Source: Schistocephalus solidus (taxonomy: Eukaryota; Platyhelminthes; Cestoda; Diphyllobothriidea; Diphyllobothriidae). Taken from it: 64,000 nt of DNA. The DNA lies in contig WEDG01002912.1 in NCBI GenBank assembly GCA_017591395.1, positions 24,923-88,922 of the forward strand, written 5' to 3'. Below are positions 9,825 to 21,190 of this stretch, one piece after another (position 1 is the stretch's first letter; each line of letters begins with the position of its first letter). Made by a program: the position numbers and the translations under genes. Below the pieces are notes generated by a model, which was given only the letters and a program-made list of their open reading frames with translations, was not told where the DNA came from and searched no databases.

Positions 9825-11060
9825 AGGTTCACACAATATTGACATTAGGAAACAGAATGTGCATCTTGGTTAACAGTATTTTTAAAGATATGCAATGAAT
9901 ATAAAAATAAAATTCCAGCCCATTTTGCGGCCGAGAAAATAATCAATCGCTGCTTTTTAATAATAAAGGAGTTAAAACTGAGACTGTGGTCTCCCAAGGT
10001 TAGTTGCCATACGCCTTATGCCTTTTTGCATTTATATTTTGAAGTTTCCCAAGGTATTTGTCAGTTTTCTTTTCTATGCATAAATATAACGGTTTTTGGT
10101 TTTCCTGCCTAATAGATGAATACAAATGTGGCTAAATTAATGTTTAAGATGGAGCCTTAATTAACTGTCTAATTATTTACAGACCACCGACAATTTTCAT
10201 TTATGAAAATTGATCAGCATTAACCAAAGAATGCGATTGATAAATTTATACTGTCCTTAATTGTCTAACCACAAACAAAAAGTACTTAAAGGTACATTGC
10301 GAAAACAAACTTTATTATGCTTACTTCTGTTTCGGAATCGTCCAATTTTTTTAAAATATAATGTGTACAATAATGGCTTTACGATTGTATATTAAACGAA
10401 ATAGCTGATTTAAATAACATATCTCTTTAAGTGTTTTTGAATGGGTTAAGCAAATCTATTTAAAATTTTTACATACCCTTTCGCATCGTTGCCAAATATG
10501 GGCAGCCCAATGCTCAAGTAAATGCACTGTGCAGGCTAATATAGCATTCAATTTTTAAATTTATGCTGTAGAATGCTATATCAATTAGATCATTGGCATA
10601 TGTCGAACAGTAACCTTGTCAAAATTCTCTAAATTTTCCATCGTTGAGTGATTATGGAAAATGCGCAATTATGTGTAATTTTTTCGATTCATCTCGAGAG
10701 ACCAACCTGCAATTTTTATTATGCAATAATGTTATCAATTTTGTAAACTTAGAAATATTTAAATAAAATAATAATGTGTGACACCATTTTAATTATAACT
10801 GAATATAGTATCAGCAAAATTTCAAAATTATTAATTTTTCGGAATTAATTTTTCTATTTCGGATAGTAAACTGTTTGCAATAAGCCCATTTTGCTTGGCT
10901 TCGATAACCCCATTTTCGCCAAACTATCTCAATCAGAATTCAGTTGACTCGCTTGAAACTCGCTTAAGTTAGGGCACAAAATATAGTGCAGTGACACAGG
11001 TTCACAAAATATTTGAGGAAGGAAACAGCATGTGCGTCTTTGTTCAACAGTATCAAAAAC
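9825..11060. repeat. satellite segment, near-identical to 6,897-8,130
   Basis: Partner of the segment at 6,897-8,130; offsets of 2,928 and 2,927 at the two ends show almost no net indels between them. The copy upstream of it (9,260-9,825) is a shortened unit. Confidence 0.85.
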
Positions 11061-11449
11061 AATATGCTTTGAATATGAAAATAGAAGTTTTGCCTTTTTT
11101 GTGGTCAAAGAAATTATCAAACGCTGCTTTTTCACGTTAAAGGAGGTAAAACTGAAAATAAAGTCGCTCAAGGTTAGTTACCATACGCATGCTTAATCTT
11201 TGCATTTACCTTTTAATTTTCTTTAGAAATTCGTCAGCTTTTTTTTTTTTGCAAAACTATGACCCTCTTTGGTTTTCGTGCCTTGACATTTAATACGAAT
11301 AGGGCTTAGTAAGTGCTCTCCAATGATTTACATACCACCGTCAATTTTCCTTGATGAATATAAAAAGGTTTTATTTAAAGATATTGATTCATCAAATAAC
11401 ACTATCCTTATTTATGAAACAACCAACAGAAGAACTTGAAGGTACATTG

Positions 11450-14400
11450 GGAATCTTAAATTCGGAATTTGTATTTTTGTTAAACACTGGCAAGGCACTG
11501 TTTAAGCAAACATTAATAACGAAATAAAGTTATGACAATGTGTGCAGGTCAAATATACAAATACATAATTTGTCCTTCTATGTCAACAGTAAACGATGCT
11601 TTAAATTTAATGGTTAACTAGAAAAAATAAGGAGTAAAAAAAACTCCTACCTAAGAAATGGAGGCAGAGTTTAATAGACCTTCATTTTTAAATAGAAGGT
11701 AAGAGAAAAAACTGCTTAAGAAAAAATAGTCAGGTAGTAGAGTAGAATTATACTGCAGTAGCATTTCAGAATGAGATAATAAAACGTCGAGGTGATTCGT
11801 TCTTAATCCTTTAGGCGTATGAAACAAAATCTCACGAAAATGCGTCAATGAACTTAAGTCCTCTGCATCTTAGGATCCAGAATTGAATTCTGATGATTGT
11901 TAGTATCCAAAGAAACAATAGCATTCTAGACTGTTGAGCACCAAATGTGTACGTCCAAATGACTTCATCGTTTGGATGACTGGTGATATGAGGAGACATT
12001 GTAGTTCATGGGCGTCACAAGGTAGCAACAATTTAGTTTCAAGAGGTTCACTCAAATTCCCGACGGTCCTTTTACCGAGTCATGGGAAAAGCTACTGGGA
12101 AAAAATGAGGAAAAGAAATAGTTAATAGAATCAGAGTTAAGATAAATGTGCAGTCTTCGCTTGAATGCAGATAGGTTGGTAGACGACTTTCTTTCAATTG
12201 GCAAGTTATTCCAAAGAAAACTATACCTAGAAGCAAGAAGAGAGCGTTTACACGTGGAGGATGCAGGGGGAGGTATGATTAGTGCAGAATTTCTTATGTT
12301 TTAAGGAGGACTAACGGGGGCAATGACAGAAAGCTTGGGGAGAGTTGAACTATTATTTAGTTGGAAATTGAGACAAAAGCCTGATTCCAGTCTCCTTATT
12401 TAAATACATTTTAGCTTCATTTGCTGGCATCTTGTTGAGTAGGAAGTATTTAAAAGAGTCGGAAATAGGAGTTTTTGTGTAAAATGTCTTTGGAACTTTT
12501 CAATTTTGAACGGCTAGATTTGTTCATTAAAGCAAAGAAACGACAGCATATTATAAGAAATAAAGCCACAAATCTGAGCAGCTTTGGCCATAATTCTATC
12601 GGCATTAAGCGAAAGATCTAATATATTGGTGTAGGTTAAGCCTAAGTCGTTGATTAAGGAAAATTCAATCATAGGGCAACCTTCAAAGATAAGAGGTTGC
12701 GGCAGCCTTACAGGCCCAAAACTCATGTAGCGACACATAGTAGGTGAGAACTCCATTAGCCATGTGGAGCTCCAGGTCGAAAGAGCGTCTAAGTCCGAAT
12801 GAATTTGTTCTAGGCACCGTTTGGTTGTAGAGTTAGAGAAGGATTACACGCATTTGAGGTCATCAGCATAAATAAAAGATTGATAATGTTTAACTATCGA
12901 TAAAATATCATTTATATACAGTAAGAACAACATAGGACCTAATACGGTACCTTGAAGGACACCACTAACATTAAAGGTAGCACTTGAGTATAAGGACCCT
13001 ACTAAAACGTTTTGTTTTCGATCATTTAGGTATGATCTAATAAAGTCAGTAAGGGGACTACGAAATCCTATAGCTTCTTCTTAAGCTAAAATTCGTTTAT
13101 GAGGCACCTTATCGAATGCCTTACTAAGATCAAAATAGATAACTACTACAGATAGATGATCATTACGAAGAGAGGTTAGTAGATTAAGAAAAGACATGTG
13201 GCAGGTTTCACAAGAGCGGTCCGGTAAGAAGCCGTGTTGGGAAAAGTTGATAATTTGATTGCTTATGCAAAAATTCGTGATCTGTTTTGCAATAAGTTTT
13301 TCGAAGAGTTTAGCAAGAGAGGGCGTTAAATGAACACTTAACGAGTGGTTACCAAATTATCAAACTGTTATTATTTAATAAGTTTTTAATAATCAGGGAA
13401 GAATCCATTTTCGAGAAATACTGAGAATAAACTGTTAAGTAAAGGTGGAAAATCCATTAACTGTTTAATAAGTGAGTTTTAAATGTTATCAGTTCCAACC
13501 AAATGTGAATATTTCAGTTGAGATATTTCTTTTTAAATGCGTAAAGACGAGAAAAAAGGTTGTTAGAAGCAAATTTGAAAGCAGAGAAATTGTGGAAGTT
13601 GTGTTAGTTCAGTTGTAAAGTGGTTGGCAAAAAACAAATTTAACAACTCTGCCTTTCCCAAATCTACCGTCAAAAAATTTTTGTCACAGTCAAGTTAGGG
13701 CGGAGTGAACTTCAGACGCTTAGCCGATGACTGAAAATATAAGATTTGAAAAACAGATTTGGATGAATTGTCATCACTTAGTGCCCGGTGCTCCCTAGGC
13801 TTATCTGTCTTGAGCCTAATTTTCGATGCTTATTTAATTATTTGTGCAATCCTTAAATGAACTGACAAAGAGCTTTTAGATGCATCTAAACGTTGCTTTC
13901 GCAATTTTTTAAGTCTGTTCTGGAAAACATGCGGAACAGTATAAGAAGCTGTATGTGAATTAAAATTCTTAAACGGGATAAAAACCTTGATTTTCTCGGT
14001 GAGGTTCTGCATGAGCTCATGGATAAAATTTAAAATCGTTGATTGATAATATGCAATGCCAATCTAGAATGCTTACAAAATTATTAGTTATTTCATGGTT
14101 TGTCTTAGCAAAGTCGACGTTATTGCATTTAATCGCAGGCATCGTATGAAGGGGAATGGAAAACAATAGTAAATTATTGCGGAATTACTTGTAAAAAGAT
14201 CATGATGGAAATTCATAAAGAGATGGTGGACATCATTTGTAAAAATTAAATCTTAAATGTTGTCTTTTCTAGTTACTAATCTAACCAGTTAGAACATGTT
14301 TGAAAAGTCAATAAAATCGACCAATTTTTGTTGTTAAGGTGGAAAGGAATTTGCCTGCCAGTTAATGTCTGGCCTATTGAAATCGGCTACGATTATTTTG

Positions 14401-15203
14401 ACATCAAATTGAGTGTCGCAGCCAATTACCGCTTTTTGATTGTGCGGGAGGATGAATTAAGCAAACCATACATTTCCAGAAAAGAACGAAATACACAGCT
14501 AAAAAAGGAAATGTACAAAGAATGACTTAATATAAAGGTAGCAACCACCGCCACGTTTATCAGTGCGTTCTTTTCGGTACGAATTGAAAATTATCTATAG
14601 CAAGCATCGAGTCAGAAATAAGAGAGTGAGCCCGGGATTCAGTGATGCGCAGCACATCTGGATCAAGCTCAAAGGCTACTGTTCTGAGCCCAGCCATCTT
14701 ATTGACAACTGCTCTCGGATACAGTGAAACTAAGCTGAGCGTATTCCTGAGCTGCGGGTTACGCTCATCAGTATTGATAATAAAGAATAATTTTGTGGCG
14801 GAGAAGAAAACTGGAAAGATGAAACGAAAGGTGGGAAACAAAATTGCTCTGGTTTTAAATTTGTTGAAATGTTACTGTTAAGAAAACAAAGATAATCGTA
14901 CAACGGCAAATTTGGATAAAATCCTAGGAAGGGAAGGCTATATTGCAGCGTTTGAAAGATAAGGGGTGGCAAAGAAATGAGAATTTGATGGCAGTTAGCA
15001 AAATGTACGGAAAACGCGCATTTGAAAAAGGAATAAATGATTTTAAAAAACTGGTTACATAATAGGAAGCGTTAATTATTTGGGGATTTCGGACACTGTT
15101 AAGGTTAGGAATATGCTTACGTTAGCGATCGCAGCTGTTGTATATGCTAAGGGGTTAGCAGGTTTTCAATAGATGATGACATAACTGATTTTAATGCTTG
15201 GAT
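11450..15203 (-). mobile_element. CR1-like LINE, family beta, insertion inside the satellite
   Basis: Between TACATTG at 11,443-11,449 and TACATTG at 15,204-15,210 lies a 3,754-bp minus-strand LINE. Satellite sequence stops at the left copy and resumes at the matching point at the right copy, and removing the insert restores one satellite unit of about 1.16 kb. The 7-bp repeat is therefore a likely target-site duplication. From 5' to 3' on the minus strand: endonuclease about 14,850-14,300, linker about 14,010-13,830, RT about 13,350-12,500, C-terminal region about 12,250-12,100. No clear ORF1 was seen at the 5' end, so it is probably 5' truncated. Confidence 0.85.
11640..14850 (-). pseudogene. 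family beta endonuclease-reverse transcriptase, decayed
   Basis: The APE-like endonuclease is visible as AFELDPDVLRITESRA at about 14,700, followed by VADFNRPDINW at about 14,370, where GDFN has become ADFN. The RT shows IYFDLSKAFDKVPHKR near 13,120, SGVLQGTVLGPMLF near 12,960 and the catalytic YADDLKCV near 12,860. Several in-frame stops follow, for instance after FDKVPHKRILA and after YADDLKCV. These enzymes nick the target and reverse-transcribe element RNA. The copy cannot make a complete protein. It belongs to the same subfamily as the fragment at 35,640-37,060, judged by shared RT and downstream sequence. Confidence 0.85.
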
Positions 15204-18200
15204 TACATTGCGTAACCTAGCTTCATCTTGATTTCTTCTGTTTCAGAATCAACCGAATTTTTTTTTAAATAACCTGCGTTTAATAACGTCCTATCTATTA
15301 TCTGAAATACGAAGTAGCTGAGTTAATTAAGAAATGCCTTTTAATGCTATAATATGCTAAGCAAATTTATTTAAAAGTGTAATATACCCAATCGAATCAA
15401 TGAAAATATGGGCAGCCTCAAGCTTAAGTAAATGCCCTGTTGCAGTCTTATATAAAATTCCATTCTTAAATTTATGCTGCAGAATGCTTACTCATGGATC
15501 ATAATCAGATCATTGGCAAATTTTTGAACAATAACCTTTTGAAAACCCTCTCAATTTTCCATCGTTGCAGTATGATGGAAAATGAACAATTTTGTGTTAT
15601 TTTGATAGAACTCTCTTGAGGGACCAAACTGCATTTGTTTATGCAAAACGTTTCTGCATGTTTAAACCTAAGACATTTTTCACTTCTTTAAAAATAAAAA
15701 TGCATTAAATAATAATAATTATAAAGTATTAAATTTTTAGCTAAATATTAAACTTCTTAAATTTGTGGAAGTTATTTTTATATTTCGGATGATAAAAAAT
15801 TTGAAATAAGCCCAGTTTGCTTCGAATCGATAACCCTATTTTCGCCAAACTGTCCAATCAGAATTTTGTTGGCTCAAAAAAACTCGCTTAAGTTAGGGCA
15901 AAGAAGATGGTGCAGTAACGCAGGTTCACACAATAAAGAAGGAAACACAATGTGCGACTTTATTGAACAGTTTTTATACAAATATGCAATAAATATCAAA
16001 ATAGAATTTCAACCCATTTTGTGAACAAGGAAATAAACAATCAATGCTTTTGCATGTTTAAGGAGGTAAAACTGAGACTGAACTCTCCCAAGGTTAGTTA
16101 TCATACGGCCTCTGCCTTTTGCATTTATGTTTTGAATTTCCCCTAAGTATTCATCAGCCTTCTTTTCTGTTCATAAATATAACGACTTTTGGTTTTCTTG
16201 CCTTATTAATTGATACAAATATTGCTAAGTTAATAATTGTGTAGGAGCCTATATTAACTGTCTGATGTTTCACAGACCACCGTCAATTTTATCCATGAAA
16301 ATTGATCAGCATTAGCCAACAAATACTTTTTATCAAATAACACTGTCCTTATTTATCTCAACACGAGCAAAAGTATTTTAAGGTATATTGAGAAAACAAA
16401 CTTTGTCTTGCTGACTTTTGTTTCTGAATGAACATATTGTTTTACAAAAAGACGTGTTTATAATAATGTCCTACCCATTGTCTTTTTTATACGAGGTAGC
16501 TGAGTTAATGTACAAATGTGTTTTAATTTTTTTAATTGTGTGAAACAAATCCATTTAAAATTATTTAATATTCTTTCGAATCCTTTCCAAATATGGGCCA
16601 CCCAATGCTCAAGTAAACGCCCTGTTGCAGGCAAATATATAATTTGATTTTAAAATGTATGCTGTAGAATGCTAACTCAGATATCATATTAAGATCATTG
16701 GCATTTTTTGAACAGTTTCATTTTCAAAACTCTCTCAATTTTCCATTGTTGCCTTATAATGAAAAACTCGCATTTAAAGATGATTTTGCTCGAATCCTCT
16801 TCATGGACCATCCTGCAATTTTTAATCGCAAAACGTTTATTAATTTAATAAGTTTGAAAATATTTGGCTTTTTTAAGAAAAATAATGCATAACATCATTT
16901 TAATTATTGCTGAATATATTTTAGCAAAATTTAAAATTCTGAATTTTTTTGAAGTCCATATTCTATTTTTAGATGATTTTTTATTTGCAAAAAAACCATT
17001 TTGCTTCGCATCGATAACTTCTTTGTTGGCTTAACTGGCCAATCAGAAATAATGCGGCTCGTCTTCAACTCGTTTTAAGTTAGGGAAAATTAGATACTGT
17101 AGTAACTCAGCTTCAGACAATATTGAAGGAAGGAAAAAAGTATGTGTTTTCACTGAACAGTATTATCGAAAATATGCAATAAATATAAAAATAGAATTGT
17201 TGCTCGTTTTGCGGCCAGTTAAATAATCAATCGCTGCTTTTGCATGTTGAAGTAGCTAAAACTAAGAGTGAACTCTCCTTTGGTAAGTCACCATACTAAC
17301 TCTGCCATTTTGCTTTTATATGTTATCGTTTCAATAGGAATTCGTTAGCCTTCTTTTCTTTGCAAACTTATGATGCTCGTTGGTTTTTGTGCCATTCAAT
17401 TGATAAAAAATAGGGCTAGGTTAATGGTTGAGTATGAGCCTCAAATAATTATCCAATGATTCACAGACCACCGTCAATTTTTATCCCTGAAAATTGATCA
17501 GTTTTGCGATTCAGCAAATAACAGTGTCCTTGATTATGTAGCAACCAACATAAAAACGTTAAAAAACATTGCGTAAACATACTATTTTATGTTGACTTCT
17601 GTTTCAGAATTGCCCAAAATTGTTTTAAAATTACATGTGTATTATGATGTCTCATCCCTTGTATTTTATACGAGGAAGCTGAGTTAATTTACATATGCGT
17701 TTTAATGCTTTTGAATGTGTTAAGCAAATCCATTTAGAATTATTACATTTATTTGCGAATTCTTGCCCAATATGGGTAGCCCGATGCTCAAGTAAATGCT
17801 CTGTTGCAGTCTTATAAAGTTTTTGATCTTAAACGTTATGCTCAAGAATGCTAACTCAGAGATCACAATCAGATCATTGGCATATTTTAAACGGTTTCGT
17901 TTTCAAAATTTTAACAATTTTCGATCATTGCGTGATTATGGTAAATGCGCACTTAATAATAATTTTGTTCGAATTCTTTTAATGGACCAACCTGAAATTT
18001 GTATATGCAATAAGATTTTGAATTTTATAAGTGTAGAAATATTTGACTTCTTTTAAATAATAATGCATTTAACAATTTTAACTATTACTGAGTATATTTT
18101 CAGCAAAATTTGAAATTTCTTAATTTTTCAGAAGTTCATATTCTATTTTGGATGATTAAATATTTTCAAAAAGCCCAGTTTGCTTGGCATCGATAACTCC

Positions 18201-18330
18201 CATGTTCGCCAACCTGGACAACCAGAATTTAGTTGGCACTCCTAAAACTCGCTTTCGATAGGGTGAGGTTGATGTTGCAGCTACTCAGTTTCACACAATA
18301 TTTGAGGAAGGAAACATTATTTGCGGTTTT

Positions 18331-18754
18331 GAAGCAAGATCTGACCAGACAATTACGCAGTGAAGAATAATATGTAATTTATAACAGTTTTATGACAAAG
18401 AAATGAATCGATCATTGTTTTTTTCATATTATAGTTAAATGCTTCTTCAAATTCCGGAATATGTAAGTCAGTACTAAGTTGTCACATTTATGTATTTTGA
18501 CTGCTTAATAGTAAACATGCACAAATATTTAACTTCTTAGTGGTGTCGATCTGTGGTAAGTTCTTTTTTAATTCATTTGCGTAAACCCGAGTAAATATCA
18601 TACTCTGTGCATTGAATATAAAGCAGAAAATGATATTAAAAAGAAGCATATTAAAGAAGATGAAAGAAAAATATTTTTTTAATAAATAATATTTTCGAAG
18701 CCTTGTTTCTCCAATAAGCTACTGTGATTGAGATAGGTATTAGATTGATAAAAC
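18331..18754. other. AT-rich spacer between satellite and RTE-like element
   Basis: No feature was recognised. Satellite similarity ends near 18,330 and the LINE reading frame starts at about 18,755. Confidence 0.5.
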
Positions 18755-18757
18755 ACC

Positions 18758-20402
18758 GTGACGGAGGAGGACATGCAAAGGAGCATGGACCTCATCGCCG
18801 AAGGCTGCGCCGATTTTGGATTAACAATCAGTACAGCCAAAACGGTTGTCATGCACCAGCCGCCACCCAGCGCGGAATACAATGCTCCTCGAATCAATGT
18901 CAACGGTGCTCAACTCAAAAACGTGGAAACCTTCGCTTATCTAGGAAGCACGATGTCGCGCAACACGAGAATCAATGACGAGGTTGCCCAACGGATCTCC
19001 AAAGCTAGTCAGGCTTTCGGCCGGCTGCAGTCCTCCGTGTGGAATCGCCACTGTATTCAACTGAACACCAAACTGAAGATGTACAAGGCCGTCGTCATGT
19101 CGACACTCCTTTACGGAGCGGAAACCTGGACCGTCTACTCGAACCAAGACAGGAAGCTGAACCACTTTCATCTCAGCTGCCTTCGCAGAATACTGAAGCT
19201 GAGATGGCAAGACAGGATCCCGGACACGGAAGTCCTGGAGCGGACCGGAATCCTCAGCATCCATGCCATGCTGAGGCAAGTGCAACTGCGATGGAGCGGC
19301 CACCTGGTAAGAATGGACGACGAGCGACTACCCAAATGACTTTTCTATGGTGATGTCGCTATTGGTTCTTGCAGGCAGGGAGGTCAAAAACGACGCTACA
19401 AGGACACTTTGAAGAAATCGCTGAAGCAACTGCAAATCAACTTTGCGACCTGGGAGGACCTCGCCCAGGATAGAGCGGCATGGAGAAGATCAGTAAAGAC
19501 TGGTTCAGCAATCTATGAGGCCAACCGGATCGCCGCCGCCAAGGCCAAAAGAGCGGCACGAAAGTCACCAGCGCACCGAACCAACACCGCCAATGCCCAA
19601 ACGCTGCCAACGTGCCCGCGCCGTCAATGCGTCTTCCGCGCGCGAATCGGCCTGGTTGGACATCTTCGGACGCAATGCACCAACAATCCGACAATTGCAA
19701 TTTCTACGTCAAATTCTGCCAACCCTCCTTCTGACTCCCCTACCCTCACTCCTGGCATCAATTTTTATTACTCCCACCATCACAGAGACCGCATTTATCT
19801 ACTCATCGCCTGTTACCCCCACCACCGCCTTCACTACCACCACCACCACCACCATTAGCGATGGGGAATCTCTCCTAAGCTGGACTCAATGTGACCACAC
19901 ATTCACCTCACGCATCGGCCTGGTCGGTCACTTGCGAATACATCGTACAGAGACTGGTGAGCCAGTGCCTGGAGCACCATCACACAGCAGAGATCGTCAC
20001 CTCCACTGTCCTCACTGTCCTCGCGCATTCACTCATCGCATGGGCCTATTCGGTCACATGCGCATCCATGACAGCGGAATTCACCTCAATGCCGACAACA
20101 CCGATACACCATGCAAACCCTCCGCTCCTGCCATTCTTAGAGCCCCTGCCACCCTCACTACCATGAATGACATCCTCCCAGCCTCTACCGATTTCTCCTG
20201 CCCACACTGCGCCCGCAACTTCAACACACGCATCGGCCTGGTCGGTCACCTGCGAATCCATCGCACGGAGGCTGGTGAACCAGTGCCTGGGGCTTCGACA
20301 TGCAGTCGTCGCGCACGCCTTTACTGCCCTCACTGCTCCCGCACATTTACACACCGCATGGGCCTATTAGGACACATGCACCTCCACGAAGACCTCCGGT
20401 AA
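18758..20402 (+). pseudogene. RT C-terminal domain plus zinc-finger array, two lesions
   Basis: The frame from 18,758 starts with [19 protein letters not shown] and includes [18 protein letters not shown] and [15 protein letters not shown], the C-terminal signature of RTE-like reverse transcriptases. A TGA at 19,337-19,339 interrupts it, and the same frame then continues (KDTLKKSLKQLQ) into a first finger, RARIGLVGHLRTQC, whose cysteines are displaced. A frameshift at the (CAC)n tract near 19,840 moves the rest into another frame, ending at 20,402. There follow four fingers, alternating RIGLVGHLRIH and HRMGLLGHM types. The first of these four has lost its leading Cys; the other three keep C2H2 ligands. 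The fingers may bind nucleic acid; their role is not shown. Confidence 0.85.
19836..19856 (+). repeat. (CAC)n trinucleotide tract
   Basis: A short run of CAC repeats sits where the reading frame switches between the first finger and the following finger array. Slippage here is a simple explanation for the frameshift. Confidence 0.8.
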
Positions 20403-21190
20403 ACCGCCGTAGGCTAAGCTACATCAGCGCACACTACCTACACCAGTGCATCTACAACACTCTCACAATCACCATTTACCAGAGTATGTCACGGTTTCCT
20501 AGAAACCGTGGCTGTGATGTCTGCCAATCTGACGCTTCTACCAGACACCGCCGTCGGCTCAGTGTATGTGCTGTGTGTGTCGAGTGGCTGACCAGTAGAC
20601 TGGAGTCAGACGGCGATGGCTGCTCCATATCCCCTGAGTTTGTGAATCCTGGTGTGTGCGTTATGGGGGCCAGGTCGTGCTGTGGCGCTCGAAGATGGAT
20701 ACGCCGATCCGTCAGCCAATGCGCCCACTCCCACATCAGGCAACTGACCGGCTCGGACAGTGGTCTGATTGTGGGGGTGGGGGAGAGAGTGAGGTCGACA
20801 GCTCAGCGCAAGTTCCTCACTATAAACAATCTGACGCGCTTGAAACTATCACGGTGCGCTAAAAGCCGTGGCTTGGAAGGTTGCCAACTGACGGTATAAC
20901 TCGGACCGAGTGGTCATCCCAATGTGTGTTTTGTGTGGAGTGGTTGACTTGCAATGGCTCCTTCTTAATGTGGCCTTTATGGCACTCCCACTCCGTGGGA
21001 TCCGAGCCAGGTGTGGTGGCACGCCCAGGGGCGGCTTCGGCTGCGCCAGCCACCTGCGCCCTCTCCCATCTCCGGTCTTTTTGACTCTGTCTTGACACCG
21101 GACTAAGGTAGGGGAGGAGGAGAGGGTGCGGTAGCTGCAGCGCAAGGCTACTATCACTAAAAACTAATTCACGCGCAAGTCACCGTCCCT
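20403..21190 (+). other. 3' untranslated region of RTE-like element
   Basis: GC-richer than its surroundings and shared with the inverted copy at 28,300-28,900. It contains a perfect 9-bp inverted repeat, CACGGTTTC / GAAACCGTG, at 20,490-20,510 with a 3-base loop, and a weaker related hairpin near 20,850. Two internally similar blocks, near 20,580 (CGAGTGGCTGACC) and 20,937 (GGAGTGGTTGACT), suggest an internal duplication. Such 3' structures can be RT recognition sites in LINEs; that role is inferred. Confidence 0.6.

Larger units (their letters stand above)
5709..18330. repeat. diverged tandem satellite, unit about 1.17-1.19 kb
   Basis: The block ending in a form of CAGGTTCACACAATATT recurs at about 6,122, 6,897, 8,071, 9,260, 9,825, 10,998, 15,922, 17,109 and 18,287. 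Most spacings are 1,173-1,189 bp. The 775- and 565-bp spacings are units with internal deletions. The 4,924-bp spacing equals one unit plus a 3.75-kb LINE insertion. Other recurring landmarks are CTTCTGTTTCGGAATTG and GGAGTTAAAACTGAGACT. No conserved reading frame runs through the units, so this is a macrosatellite, not a gene array. Confidence 0.9.
18755..21190 (+). mobile_element. RTE-like LINE with C2H2 zinc-finger tail, 5'-truncated copy
   Basis: The element begins within the RT C-terminal half and continues through a zinc-finger region to a GC-richer 3' untranslated region. The inverted copy at 28,300-31,950 has the same order of parts and the same 3' UTR blocks, for example a GGGATCCGAG-type block near 21,000. 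About 2.4 kb remain here. The junction with AT-rich DNA at 18,755 marks the 5' truncation typical of LINE insertion. Confidence 0.85.

Noticed and set aside
20046..20354. Minus-strand and other-frame open frames across the zinc-finger region
   Set aside because: Shadows of the plus-strand finger frame caused by its high GC and low stop content.
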